A stretch of DNA of 64,000 nucleotides from UBA6176 sp032119375. GTDB lineage: Bacteria; Verrucomicrobiota; Verrucomicrobiia; Limisphaerales; UBA9464. The stretch is from the NCBI GenBank assembly GCA_964430505.1, contig CAYSGH010000005.1:1-64000 (forward strand), read 5' to 3'. Shown in pieces: positions 18,359 through 26,741 of this stretch (position 1 is its first letter; each line of letters begins with the position of its first letter). A model generated the notes under the pieces. That model worked only from the letters and a program-made list of their open reading frames with translations, was not told the origin of the DNA and did no database searches. The position numbers and the translations under genes are program-made.

Positions 18359-18627
18359 ATGAGGACCGCGTTGTTTTTCCTCGTGGCAACAGGGTGGCTC
18401 GTGGATGCCTTGGGGTTGGTCCATGGCTAGGACGGTGCGACCGCCATGGCCACCGTGGGGGGAGGGCAGGTGACGGCGATCACGGTGACGGCTCCGGGGT
18501 CTGGCTACGTGTCCGAACCGAGGGTGACCGTGGTTGGGGGAGGGGGGGCAGGGCGCGGCGGCGCGGGCCGTGTTGGAAGCCGACCGCATTGGGAGGATTG
18601 AGGTGATCCAGGGGGGGCAACGGTTAC
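18359..18627 (+). pseudogene. Broken N-terminal part of the SUMF1-protein gene
   Basis: An ATG at 18359 opens a signal peptide (MRTALFFLVATGWLVDALG). In-frame TAG follows at 18428-18430. After that the same frame reads GGGQVTAITVTAPGSGYVSE PRVTVVGGGG, then the +1 frame reads AAARAVLEADRIGRIEVIQGG, and a further +1 shift gives NGYVGVPEVGVEAP, which runs into the intact domain. These are the GSGY repeats that often precede SUMF1 domains in Verrucomicrobia. Both shifts fall in long G runs (around 18536-18548 and 18611-18617), so sequencing error is possible. The TAG is not explained that way. The ~208 bases before it (18151-18358) show nothing. Confidence 0.6.
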
Positions 18628-19569
18628 GTGGGCGTTCCGGAGGTTGGGGTGGAGGCTCCGGATGCCATGCTGGAAAGCCTTCCCATGGAGGTTGCCTTGG
18701 TGCCGAGGCTGTCGGTGCGGGGGGAACGCGGGACGCCGGCACGCGTGGAGTGGAGCGAGACGTTATCAGGGCCATGGAAGGCTTGGACGAACGTCGTGAT
18801 GGGAGTCGAGGGCCACGTCTTGGTGGATTTGGACGCCGGGCCGCGGTCGCGCTTCTACCGGGCGCTGAAGCTGGTCCCGTCGGGGGGGCCGGAGGGGTTT
18901 GTGTGGATTGCTCCGGGCCGGTTTCAGATGGGAAGCCCGACGACGGAGGAAGGGCGGTTCTTTGACGAGACGCCGCACGAGGTGGTGGTGACTCGGGGGT
19001 TTTGGATGAGCGACCACGAGGTCACCCAGGCGGAATACGAGGCGGTCATGGGGGTCAACCCGTCGTTTTTCAAGGGCGCCTCCTTGCCGGTGGAACGGGT
19101 GAACTGGGCGAAGGCCGTCGAGTACTGTCGGAGGCGAACCGAGCTGGATCGTGCGACGGGCCGGGTGGGGTTGCAGCAGGCCTACCGGCTTCCCACGGAG
19201 GCCGAGTGGGAATATGCGGCGCGAGCGGGAACGTCCTCCGCACGTCATGGCGACCTGGATGCGGTCGCATGGTGGTCCGGGAACGCGGGCGGCCAAGCCC
19301 GACCGGTGCGGCAAAAGTCACCCAATGCGTGGGGCCTGCACGACATGATTGGAAACGTGTGGGAGTGGTGCGCGGACGGGTATGGGGCCTACCCGCCTGG
19401 GGTGCTGGTGGACCCGGTTGGGCCCACGTCCGGGCCGACGCGCGTGGTTCGGGGAGGATGTTGGGGCTGCGGGGCGCCGTATGCTCGGTCGGCCTTTCGG
19501 AATGGCTCCGCCCCCACGCAGCGCAACAGCAACCTTGGGTTCCGGGCCGTGCTGTCGGGCGTTCGGTGA
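18628..19569 (+). CDS. SUMF1/formylglycine-generating-enzyme-like protein
   Basis: About 313 residues from GTG 18628; ATG 18667 is an alternative. If the upstream part is intact in vivo the protein would begin at 18359. The domain is clear: FVWIAPGRFQMGSPTTEEGR, DETPHEVVVTRGFWMSDHEV, YRLPTEAEWEYAARAG, WGLHDMIGNVWEWCADGYG, then RVVRGGCWGC and NSNLGFRAVLSG. True formylglycine-generating enzymes use two cysteines in a CxxxxC site. Here only the first is kept (GGCWGC) and the second is Ala (APYARSAFR). It is therefore probably a non-catalytic or ligand-binding member of the superfamily. No sulfatase is nearby. Confidence 0.75.
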   Translation: MGVPEVGVEAPDAMLESLPMEVALVPRLSVRGERGTPARVEWSETLSGPWKAWTNVVMGVEGHVLVDLDAGPRSRFYRALKLVPSGGPEGFVWIAPGRFQMGSPTTEEGRFFDETPHEVVVTRGFWMSDHEVTQAEYEAVMGVNPSFFKGASLPVERVNWAKAVEYCRRRTELDRATGRVGLQQAYRLPTEAEWEYAARAGTSSARHGDLDAVAWWSGNAGGQARPVRQKSPNAWGLHDMIGNVWEWCADGYGAYPPGVLVDPVGPTSGPTRVVRGGCWGCGAPYARSAFRNGSAPTQRNSNLGFRAVLSGVR

Positions 19570-19714
19570 GGGCAATCCCTCACGAGCGGTTGGCGCCGGC
19601 GCGGCGGCGGCCGGTGCGGGTCGAGGGGCTTCCATCGGAGGCGGGGGCCTTCGGGCAGGGTCAGAGGGCCGGGCTGGACGGGCCGTTGGGTTGTTGGTAG
19701 AAGCACCGCCGTCT

Positions 19715-19754
19715 GGGCTTCCGTTCGTGAAGGAGAAGCCCGGCATCACGAACG
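19715..19754 (+). promoter_or_regulatory. Possible H-type RNA pseudoknot in the leader of the FKBP gene
   Basis: Two perfect helices interlock. GGGCTTC (19715-19721) pairs with GAAGCCC (19735-19741). CGTTCGTGA (19722-19730) pairs with TCACGAACG (19746-19754). The second helix ends 4 bases before the ATG at 19759. AAGGAG, a Shine-Dalgarno-like sequence (19730-19735), lies at the junction of the stems. The arrangement could form a coaxial pseudoknot or a switch between alternative hairpins controlling translation. Ligand and function are unknown. The remaining ~145 bases back to 19570 show nothing. Confidence 0.4.
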
Positions 19755-19758
19755 CATC

Positions 19759-20697
19759 ATGAAGCCTTACCTCCTTGCCATCGGGCTCGCGGCGAGCCTG
19801 TCCACGCTGGCTCAAGCGCCTGGCGCAGCCACCAACAACACCGCGCTCCCGCCCGAGATCGTCAACAAGTTCAAGTCCGTCGATGAACGCACCGGCTACG
19901 CGCTGGGCGCCATGATTGCCGACGACATGGTCACGCGGATCCGCAAGATGGGCTACGACGCCCCCAACGAGGCCATCGCCCGCGGCTTCACCGAGTGGGT
20001 CAACGAGAAGTCCGTCCTCAGCAAGGACGAGGTCCGCAAGGTGTTCATGTCCGTCCAGGCCGAGGTCCAGCGCAAGAACGAGGAGAAGCGCAAGGCCGAG
20101 GCCGAGAAGAACCAGAAGGAGGGCGAGGCCTTCCTCGCCGCCAACAAGGCCAAGGACGGCGTCAAGGCGACCGCGTCGGGGCTCCAGTACAAGGTCACGA
20201 AGGAGGGCGATGGCAAGAACAAGCCCGTCGCCGAGGACACCGTTGTCTGCCACTACCGCGGCACGTTGCTGGATGGCAAGGAATTCGACTCGTCCTACAA
20301 CCGTGGCGAGCCCGCGCGCTTCGCGCTCAATCGCGTGATCAAGGGCTGGACCGAGGGCTTGCAGCTCATGTCGGTCGGGTCCAAGTACACCTTCTTCATC
20401 CCGGCTGGCCTCGCCTACGGCACCAACGGCAGCCCGCCGCGCATCCCGCCCAATTCCACCCTGACGTTTGACGTCGAGTTGCTGGGCATCCAGGGCAAGA
20501 CCACCAACGACCCTGCCGCGTCGCCCCAGCCGGCCGTCACCAGCGACATCATCAAGGTTCCCTCCAAGGCCGACCTCGAGAAGGGCGCGAAGATCGAGGT
20601 GATCAAGTCCACCGACCTGGAGCGCCTCAAGAAGGAGCAGGAAGCCCAAAAGGCCCAGGTGCCCAAGACCACCGGCCCCGCCAAGGTGGACAAGTGA
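19759..20697 (+). CDS. FKBP-type peptidyl-prolyl cis-trans isomerase (Mip-like)
   Basis: 312 residues with signal peptide (MKPYLLAIGLAASLSTLAQA). An FKBP-N-like helical dimerisation domain (ERTGYALGAMIADDM to about residue 125, ending in a charged coiled coil) is followed by an FKBP-C domain (about 150-245). The latter has SGLQYKVTKEGDG, VVCHYRGTLLDGKEFDSSYN, FALNRVIKGWTEGLQLMSVG and FIPAGLAYGTNG. A ~65-residue charged C-terminal tail (KADLEKGAKIEVIKSTDLER) is extra relative to Mip. It folds secreted proteins in the periplasm. The leader contains the possible pseudoknot at 19715-19754. Confidence 0.92.
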   Translation: MKPYLLAIGLAASLSTLAQAPGAATNNTALPPEIVNKFKSVDERTGYALGAMIADDMVTRIRKMGYDAPNEAIARGFTEWVNEKSVLSKDEVRKVFMSVQAEVQRKNEEKRKAEAEKNQKEGEAFLAANKAKDGVKATASGLQYKVTKEGDGKNKPVAEDTVVCHYRGTLLDGKEFDSSYNRGEPARFALNRVIKGWTEGLQLMSVGSKYTFFIPAGLAYGTNGSPPRIPPNSTLTFDVELLGIQGKTTNDPAASPQPAVTSDIIKVPSKADLEKGAKIEVIKSTDLERLKKEQEAQKAQVPKTTGPAKVDK

Positions 20698-20745
20698 TCC
20701 CATGACTCCATCCCGTGCCTCCAGGCCGCGCCCGGAGGACATGGC

Positions 20746-21870
20746 ATGAAGCCCAAGCGCCCGCTGGTCCCGGTCGATGCCACGCACGTCCGAGACGGCG
20801 GGCGTCTTCTTTGGTACGCGGCGGGTTGCAATTACCTCGGCCTGTCCCATCACCCGCGTCTGCGCGAGGCGATGGCGACCGCCTTGCTTCAAGGCCCCGT
20901 CCATCCCGGTGCCTCCCGCGCCACCACCGGCGAACACGCCGCCTACCTTGGGGCCGAGCGTTCCCTGGCGCGCTTCCTCGGCAGCGAGTCCGCCCTGCTC
21001 CTGCCCACCGGCTACATGGCGGCCTTCGCGGCCATGCAAGGCCTTGCCGCCACGGCCACGGACGTCGTGTTGCATCCGTGCGCCCATGCCTGCCTTCGCG
21101 ATGCAACCCGAGTGTCGGGCCTTCCGGTCGTTGGCCCGTGGGACGGGACGGCCCCCGGGCTGCGTCGCCTTCTGCCAAGGGCCCGGCCGGGTTCGCGATG
21201 GGTCGTGGCCATGGATGGCGTGGCGCCGGCGCACGGGGACGTCGCGGACCTCCCCGGCATCCTCGCGGAACTGCCGCGCTCGGGTTGGGTGCTCGTGGAC
21301 GACGCCCACGGGGTCGGCGTGCTGGGCCGACGCGGCCGCGGAATCCTCGAGCATCACGGCGTGGACGATGCCCGCGTGGTCGTGACAGGCAGCCTTTCGA
21401 AGGCCTTGGGTGTCGCCGGTGGCTTCGTGGCGGGTGGTCGGTTGCCCGTCGATTCCGCACGCAATTCCGCCGTCCACGTGGGGACCACGTCGCCGCCGTT
21501 GGCAATCGCCATGGGCTTGGTGACGTCGCTTGGGTTGCTGCGCACGGAACGATGGCGGGTGCGTGCCTTGCAGGAGCGTGCCGCATGGATGCACGCCCGG
21601 TTGCAGGACGTGCCCGGAGTCCAAGTGCATCCGGCCTCGCCCGTGGTGGCATGTGTCCCGCGCGATGCCCGCGACTGCGCCCGCCTCCGGCGTGGCCTTG
21701 CGGCGGCGGGCATCTTCCCGCCGTTCATCCGCTATCCCTCCGCCCCCAAGGGCGGAAGCCATGGTTTCTTTCGCTTCGCCCTAAGCGCCCTCCACGAATG
21801 GGAGGCTCTCGAACGCCTCGTGCAAGTCCTGCGCGCCGTCATGGGCGACCGCCCCAGCGCGCGCCGCTGA
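20746..21870 (+). CDS. bioF: 8-amino-7-oxononanoate synthase-like PLP enzyme
   Basis: 374 residues of the alpha-oxoamine synthase family: YAAGCNYLGLSHHPRLREA, GASRATTGEH, GTTSPPLAIAM, and the PLP-site motifs DDAHGVGVLGRRGRG (Asp/His) and TGSLSKALGVAGGFVAGG, where the Lys binds PLP. The family condenses an acyl-CoA or acyl-ACP with an amino acid; BioF makes 7-keto-8-aminopelargonate for biotin. No other biotin genes lie nearby, so an alternative oxoamine synthase (such as glycine C-acetyltransferase or a lipid-forming enzyme) is possible. It starts 48 bases after the FKBP gene and may share its transcript. Confidence 0.75.
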   Translation: MKPKRPLVPVDATHVRDGGRLLWYAAGCNYLGLSHHPRLREAMATALLQGPVHPGASRATTGEHAAYLGAERSLARFLGSESALLLPTGYMAAFAAMQGLAATATDVVLHPCAHACLRDATRVSGLPVVGPWDGTAPGLRRLLPRARPGSRWVVAMDGVAPAHGDVADLPGILAELPRSGWVLVDDAHGVGVLGRRGRGILEHHGVDDARVVVTGSLSKALGVAGGFVAGGRLPVDSARNSAVHVGTTSPPLAIAMGLVTSLGLLRTERWRVRALQERAAWMHARLQDVPGVQVHPASPVVACVPRDARDCARLRRGLAAAGIFPPFIRYPSAPKGGSHGFFRFALSALHEWEALERLVQVLRAVMGDRPSARR

Positions 21871-21980
21871 GTGCCGGAAGCGCAGCCGTCCACGGCCGTC
21901 CCGTGCGGCCCCGATGTCACGCCCTGCTGGCCTTTCGTTCTGGAAACACATCGCGGGCATCGGCCAACCTGAACGCCATC

Positions 21981-22952
21981 ATGAGCCGTCCCCTTTTCCT
22001 TGCGCTGGCCTGTGCCGTGTGGGCCCTCGCGGGTTGCAGCAAGCCTTCCGAAAACCCGGCATCCACCCCTGCCAGCAAGGGCCGCGGCACCATCGGCGTC
22101 TCCTTGCTCACCCTCGACAATCCCTTCTTCAAGGTCATCGGCGACAACATTTCCGCCGAGGGCATGCGGCGGGGCTACGACGCCGTCGTCGTGAGCGGCG
22201 ACAAGGACGTGGCCAAGCAGGGCAACCAGATCAAGGACTTCATCGTCAAGAAGGTCAGCGCCATCGTGCTCAGCCCGTGCGACAGCAAGGCGATCATCCC
22301 GGTCATCCAGGAGGCCAACGCGGCCGGCATCCCGGTCTTCACCGTCGATATCCCCTGCAACGAGCCTGGAGTGAAGATCGTGACGCAGGTTGCCACGGAC
22401 AACTTCGGCGGCGGCAAGGAGGCCGCCCTCGCCTTGATCGAGGCCCTGGGCGAGGCCGGGGGCAAGGTCGCCGTCCTGCACTTCAAGCAGGCCGAGTCCT
22501 GCCTGCTGCGTGTCCAGGGCTTCACCGAGGTGATCAACGCCCACAACGCGTCCGGAAAGGCCAAGGTCCAGGTGGTGACCGAGCTCGAAAGCGGCGGGGC
22601 CAAGGACCAGGGCTACAAGGCCGCCGAGGACGCCATCCAGGCCCACCCCGACCTTCGCGGCATCTTCGCCATCAACGACCCCGCCGCACTCGGCGCGCGC
22701 GCCGCCCTCGAGAAGTCCGGCAAGGCCGCCCAGGTCGTCATCGTCGGGTTCGATGGCCAGCCCGAGGGCAAGCAGGCCATCAAGGACGGCAAGATCTACG
22801 CGGACCCCATCCAGTTCCCCGCCAAGATGGGCATCCAAATCGTCGATGCCATCGTCCGCCACTCCAAGGGCGAGGCGCTCCCCCCGCAGATGCTCATTCC
22901 CACCAGCCTCTATCGGCGCGCCGATGCGATGAAGGATCCGGAGCTGAAGTAG
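21981..22952 (+). CDS. Sugar ABC transporter substrate-binding lipoprotein (ribose type)
   Basis: 323 residues from the ATG at 21981. The lipoprotein signal ends in LAGC (Cys near 18). The periplasmic-binding-protein type 1 fold is evident: TIGVSLLTLDNPFFKVIGDN, VSAIVLSPCDSKAIIPVIQE ANAAGIPVFTVDIPC, and VVIVGFDGQPEGKQAIKDGK. It captures a sugar, probably a pentose, hexose or cyclitol, and delivers it to the permease at 25361. The order is binding protein, AroE-like enzyme, double ATPase, permease, all on one strand with short gaps. Confidence 0.88.
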   Translation: MSRPLFLALACAVWALAGCSKPSENPASTPASKGRGTIGVSLLTLDNPFFKVIGDNISAEGMRRGYDAVVVSGDKDVAKQGNQIKDFIVKKVSAIVLSPCDSKAIIPVIQEANAAGIPVFTVDIPCNEPGVKIVTQVATDNFGGGKEAALALIEALGEAGGKVAVLHFKQAESCLLRVQGFTEVINAHNASGKAKVQVVTELESGGAKDQGYKAAEDAIQAHPDLRGIFAINDPAALGARAALEKSGKAAQVVIVGFDGQPEGKQAIKDGKIYADPIQFPAKMGIQIVDAIVRHSKGEALPPQMLIPTSLYRRADAMKDPELK

Positions 22953-23022
22953 CGCCTTCCAAACGCCCCCTCCCACGCCTGCCACCCGGTCCATCCTCGT
23001 TCCACAAACCCTTCCCTCACCC

Positions 23023-23871
23023 ATGCCCCAGTCCTTCCTGCACGAGTTGGTGGGCTCCATGTCCCAGGGCGCGGCCGGCAATCCCACGGTGGCCATGATC
23101 GAGGCCGCCTTCGCCCACCACGGGCTGCCCTGGCGCTACATCAACATGGAGGTCGCCCCGGCCGACCTCGCCGCCGCCGTCCACGGGGCGCACGCCATGG
23201 GCTTCCGGGGCTTCAACTGCTCCCTACCGCACAAGGTCTCCGTGATCCCGCACCTGGACGGGCTCGGCGAGTCCGCCGCCCTCATGGGCGCCGTCAACTG
23301 CGTCGTGCGACGCGATGGCCGGTTCATCGGCGAGAACACGGATGGCAAGGGCTTCCTCAAGTCCCTGCGCTCGGTGACGGACCCGGCCGGGCGTTCCGTG
23401 GTGCTGTTCGGAGCGGGTGGCGCGGCGCGGGCCATCGCGGTTGAGCTGGGGCTTGCGGGCGTCCGGCGCATCACGGTCGTGAATCGTTCCCCGGCGCGCG
23501 GCGGCGAGTTGGTGGAACTGCTCCGCAGCAAGCTGCACATGGACGCCACGCTCGTCCCATGGGACGGCGACGTCGCCATCCCGGCCGAGACGGACATCGT
23601 GATCAACGCCACGTCCATCGGGCTCTATGACGCCGACGCGCGCCTCGCCCTCGACCCATCCACCCTGCGGTCCGGGATGGTCGTGGCCGACGTGATTGGC
23701 AACCCGCCTCGGACACGGCTCATGCGCGACGCGGAGGCACGGGGTTGCCGGGCGTTGGATGGCCTCGGGATGCTCGTGAACCAAGGCATCGTGGGCGTGC
23801 AGTATTGGACCGGGGTTGAGCCGGACGCCGGCGTCATGCGCCGGGCGTTGGAGACGGCGCTGGGCCTATGA
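23023..23871 (+). CDS. aroE: Shikimate dehydrogenase-like oxidoreductase (AroE family)
   Basis: 282 residues. AroE motifs are visible: GFRGFNCSLPHKVSVIPHLD with the catalytic Lys, GAVNCVVRRDGRFIGENTDG with the catalytic Asp, the Rossmann motif VLFGAGGAARAIAVELGLAG, INATSIGLYDAD, and DGLGMLVNQGIVGVQYWTGV. The canonical N-terminal substrate loop (GxPxxxSxSPxxHN) is altered to VGSMSQGAAGNPTVAM. The stop overlaps the start of the ATPase gene by 4 bases, inside a sugar-transport operon. It may therefore be a quinate/shikimate or sugar-derived-polyol dehydrogenase acting on the imported compound rather than the housekeeping AroE. Confidence 0.8.
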   Translation: MPQSFLHELVGSMSQGAAGNPTVAMIEAAFAHHGLPWRYINMEVAPADLAAAVHGAHAMGFRGFNCSLPHKVSVIPHLDGLGESAALMGAVNCVVRRDGRFIGENTDGKGFLKSLRSVTDPAGRSVVLFGAGGAARAIAVELGLAGVRRITVVNRSPARGGELVELLRSKLHMDATLVPWDGDVAIPAETDIVINATSIGLYDADARLALDPSTLRSGMVVADVIGNPPRTRLMRDAEARGCRALDGLGMLVNQGIVGVQYWTGVEPDAGVMRRALETALGL

Positions 23872-25358
23872 GATCGGGTGCGCCGTTGCTGAGGATGCGG
23901 GGCATCTCCAAGTCCTTCCCAGGCGTGCGGGCTTTGGACGGCGTGGACCTGTCCCTCGCCTCCGGCGAGGTGGTTGCCGTCATGGGCGAGAACGGGGCGG
24001 GCAAGAGCACCCTCATGCGCATCCTTGGCGGCGCCCATGCCGCCGACGCGGGCACGATCGAGATCGACGGACGCCCCGTGCCGATGGCCACGCCGCTGGA
24101 ATCCCGCCAGGCCGGCGTATCGGTCATCTACCAAGAGTTCAACCTGATCCCGGGATTGACGGCGGCCGAGAACATTTTCCTGGGGCAAGAACGCACGCGG
24201 TTGGGCTTCCTCGCCGCCGCCGCCGAGCGCCGCCGCGCCGCCGAACTGTTCGCCCTGTTGGGGGCGGATATCGACCTCGATGCGCCGTGTCGTTCCCTGA
24301 CGACGGCCCAGCAGCAGTTGGTCGAGATCGCGAAGGCCCTCGCCTTCGACACCCGTATCCTCGTCATGGACGAGCCCAGCGCCGCCCTCACCGCCCATGA
24401 GGTCGCCCGCCTCCTCTCCCTGATCCGCGACCTCCGCTCCCGCGGGCTCGGGATCCTCTACATCAGCCATCGACTCGACGAGGTCCTCGCCATTGCCGAC
24501 CGCGTCGCCATCCTGCGCGATGGCCGCAACGTGGGCACGCTGGCCATCGGCGACGTCACGCGCCGCGAGCTGATCGAGCGCATGGTGGGACGCGAGCTGA
24601 AGGACGAGTTCCCGCCGCGCCGCACGAACCCCGGCGCGGTGCGCCTCGAGGTGCGCGGCCTGCGCCGGGGCACCGCCGTGCGGGACGTCGGCTTCGACGT
24701 CCGTCGCGGCGAGATCCTGGGGCTCGCGGGGCTCGTGGGGGCCGGGCGCACCGAGGCCGTCCGGCTCTTGTTCGGCGCGGACGCCCGCGAGGCGGGCGAG
24801 GTCCGGCTGGATGGCGTTCCGCTGGAGATACGGTCCCCGCAGGATGCCATTGCGGCGGGGATTGGCTTGCTCACGGAGGACCGCAAGCTGCAAGGGCTCG
24901 TGCTCGGGCATTCGGTCCGGGAAAACTTTGCGTTGCCCAACCTCGGGTGGCTCTCGCGGAATGGGTTCGTGCAACGACGCCGGGAGCTCGACGAGCTCGA
25001 GGGCCACGTGCGGCGCCTGTCCATCCGCCTCTCGGGCCACGAACAGCGCGCCGGGCAGCTCTCCGGAGGCAACCAACAGAAGGTCGTCCTCGCCAAGTGG
25101 CTGGCGCGCAACTGCGACGTGCTGGTGTTCGACGAGCCGACGCGTGGCATCGATGCCGGGGCCAAGTACGAGATCTACGTCCTCCTCAACGACCTCGCCG
25201 CGCAGGGCAAGTCCATCATCATGATCAGCTCCGAGCTGCCCGAGTTGCTGGGCCTCGCCGACCGCATCCTCGTCCTGCATGACGGCCGCGTGACCGGCGA
25301 GATCCCCGATGCCCGCGTGGCCACCCCCGAGGACGTGATGAGCCTCGCCATCGCCTGA
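23868..25358 (+). CDS. Sugar ABC transporter ATPase with two ATP-binding cassettes (RbsA/XylG type)
   Basis: 496 residues. Cassette 1 has Walker A GENGAGKS (residues 40-47), a QQQLVEIAKAL signature-like region and Walker B ILVMDEPSAAL. Cassette 2 has the degenerate Walker A common in this family (LAGLVGAGRTEAVRLLFG), a full signature LSGGNQQKVVLAKWL and Walker B LVFDEPTRGID. It energises uptake through the permease that starts 2 bases downstream. Its ATG overlaps the AroE-like stop (ATGA), so translation is coupled. Confidence 0.92.
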   Translation: MRSGAPLLRMRGISKSFPGVRALDGVDLSLASGEVVAVMGENGAGKSTLMRILGGAHAADAGTIEIDGRPVPMATPLESRQAGVSVIYQEFNLIPGLTAAENIFLGQERTRLGFLAAAAERRRAAELFALLGADIDLDAPCRSLTTAQQQLVEIAKALAFDTRILVMDEPSAALTAHEVARLLSLIRDLRSRGLGILYISHRLDEVLAIADRVAILRDGRNVGTLAIGDVTRRELIERMVGRELKDEFPPRRTNPGAVRLEVRGLRRGTAVRDVGFDVRRGEILGLAGLVGAGRTEAVRLLFGADAREAGEVRLDGVPLEIRSPQDAIAAGIGLLTEDRKLQGLVLGHSVRENFALPNLGWLSRNGFVQRRRELDELEGHVRRLSIRLSGHEQRAGQLSGGNQQKVVLAKWLARNCDVLVFDEPTRGIDAGAKYEIYVLLNDLAAQGKSIIMISSELPELLGLADRILVLHDGRVTGEIPDARVATPEDVMSLAIA

Positions 25359-25360
25359 CC

Positions 25361-26683
25361 ATGAAGCCCTGGACCCGACGATTCGCCTCCGACTACGGCA
25401 TGGTGTTCGTGCTGTTGCTGCTGTGCGGCTTCTTCAGCGTCGCCACCATTAGCGAGCAGTTCCCCGTGGGCGAGGAGGCCGCCGTGCAGGTCGCCGGGCA
25501 GGTGCGCGCCCTGGGATGGGCCAAGGGGGCGACGGTTTTGATTGCGGCCGGGGACCAGCCCACGGATGCGCCGTTCGCCACGTGGCTGGAGAAGGAGCTG
25601 GGGGGCGAGTTCAGGGTGGTGGGTATTGCCAAGGGCGAGCCTCGGAGCGCACGCGAGCTGCTGGCCGGGTTGGCCGCGTCGCGCCAGGCCCTCGACGTCG
25701 TCGCGTGCACGCAGTCCGCCGCCGGCTGGCTCGTCTTCTCGGACATGGCCTCCGACTTTCCCGGGCTGGGGACGCCGCGGTTGATCGCTCCCCGGAGCCA
25801 TCGCTGGCCCAACTTCCTCAAGGCCGCGAACCTCCTGAACATCGCCAACCAAATCGCCGTGATCGCCATCCTCGCGATTGGCATGACGGTCGTGATCATC
25901 ACGGGCGGCATCGATCTGTCCGTGGGAAGCCTGCTGGCGTTGTCGGCCGTGTTGTCGGCCCGGTTCATCCGCGACCTGGCGGGCGGGGTGCAGGCGACGC
26001 CGACGGGCATGGTGCTGTCGTGCCTGGGGGCGATCGTGCTGTGTGGCGCGGCCGGCTTGTTCTCCGGTGCCATGATCACGCGTTTTCGGATCCCCCCCTT
26101 CATCGTGACGCTGGCCATGATGCTGGTGGGCAGCGGGCTGGCGTACACGCTGGCGGAGGGGCAGTCCGTGTACCAAGTGCCGGACGCGTTCACGTGGCTG
26201 GGTCGCGGGGCGGACCTGTTCGGGCTGCCCAACGCGGTGGTCCTGATGCTCGTGTTGTATGCCGCCGCCCACGTCCTGATGTCGCGAATGCGGCTGGGCC
26301 GATACTTCTACGGCGTGGGAGGCAATGCGGAGGCGGCGCGGTTGTCGGGCGTGCCGGTGCGGCGGGTGTTGATGCTCGCCTACCTTGGGAGCGCCCTTCT
26401 GGCCGGGTTGGGCGGCGTCATCATGGCATCGCAGCTTCGAAGCGGCTCCGCCACCTATGGCAACATGTACGAGCTTTACGTGATCGCGGCCGTCGTCGTG
26501 GGCGGCACCAGCCTGAGCGGGGGCGAGGGCAAGATGCCGGGCACGTTGGTGGGGGCCTTCACCATCGCCGTCATCCAGAACGGCATGAACCTCGCCAACG
26601 TCGAGTCATACACCCAGCGCATCGTCCTGGGGCTCGTCATCCTCGGGGCCGTCCTCCTCGACAAGCTCCGCCACGGCCGGTAG
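25361..26683 (+). CDS. Sugar ABC transporter permease (RbsC type) with an extracytoplasmic insertion
   Basis: 440 residues, about 110-120 longer than RbsC. After the first membrane helix (GMVFVLLLLCGFFSVATI) come ~120 residues without membrane segments (for example GWAKGATVLIAAGDQPTDAP and FATWLEKELGGEFRVVGIAK). The normal permease then resumes: NILNIANQ-like NLLNIANQIAVIAILAIGMT, ITGGIDLSVGSLLALSA, GNMYELYVIAAVVVGGTSLS GG. The insertion resembles part of a sugar-binding Rossmann domain and would sit in the periplasm. It might help dock the binding protein or sense substrate; that is inference. This is the last gene of the operon. Confidence 0.88.
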   Translation: MKPWTRRFASDYGMVFVLLLLCGFFSVATISEQFPVGEEAAVQVAGQVRALGWAKGATVLIAAGDQPTDAPFATWLEKELGGEFRVVGIAKGEPRSARELLAGLAASRQALDVVACTQSAAGWLVFSDMASDFPGLGTPRLIAPRSHRWPNFLKAANLLNIANQIAVIAILAIGMTVVIITGGIDLSVGSLLALSAVLSARFIRDLAGGVQATPTGMVLSCLGAIVLCGAAGLFSGAMITRFRIPPFIVTLAMMLVGSGLAYTLAEGQSVYQVPDAFTWLGRGADLFGLPNAVVLMLVLYAAAHVLMSRMRLGRYFYGVGGNAEAARLSGVPVRRVLMLAYLGSALLAGLGGVIMASQLRSGSATYGNMYELYVIAAVVVGGTSLSGGEGKMPGTLVGAFTIAVIQNGMNLANVESYTQRIVLGLVILGAVLLDKLRHGR

Positions 26684-26741
26684 GCAACGGGGCATCGGCC
26701 TCGTCGGAGGAGTGCGGCCGGGTTCGGGCGCGCCTCCGTGT

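Noticed and set aside
19318..21762. 814-codon minus-strand frame across the FKBP and BioF-like genes
   Set aside because: Low-complexity translation lying opposite two well-supported plus-strand enzymes.
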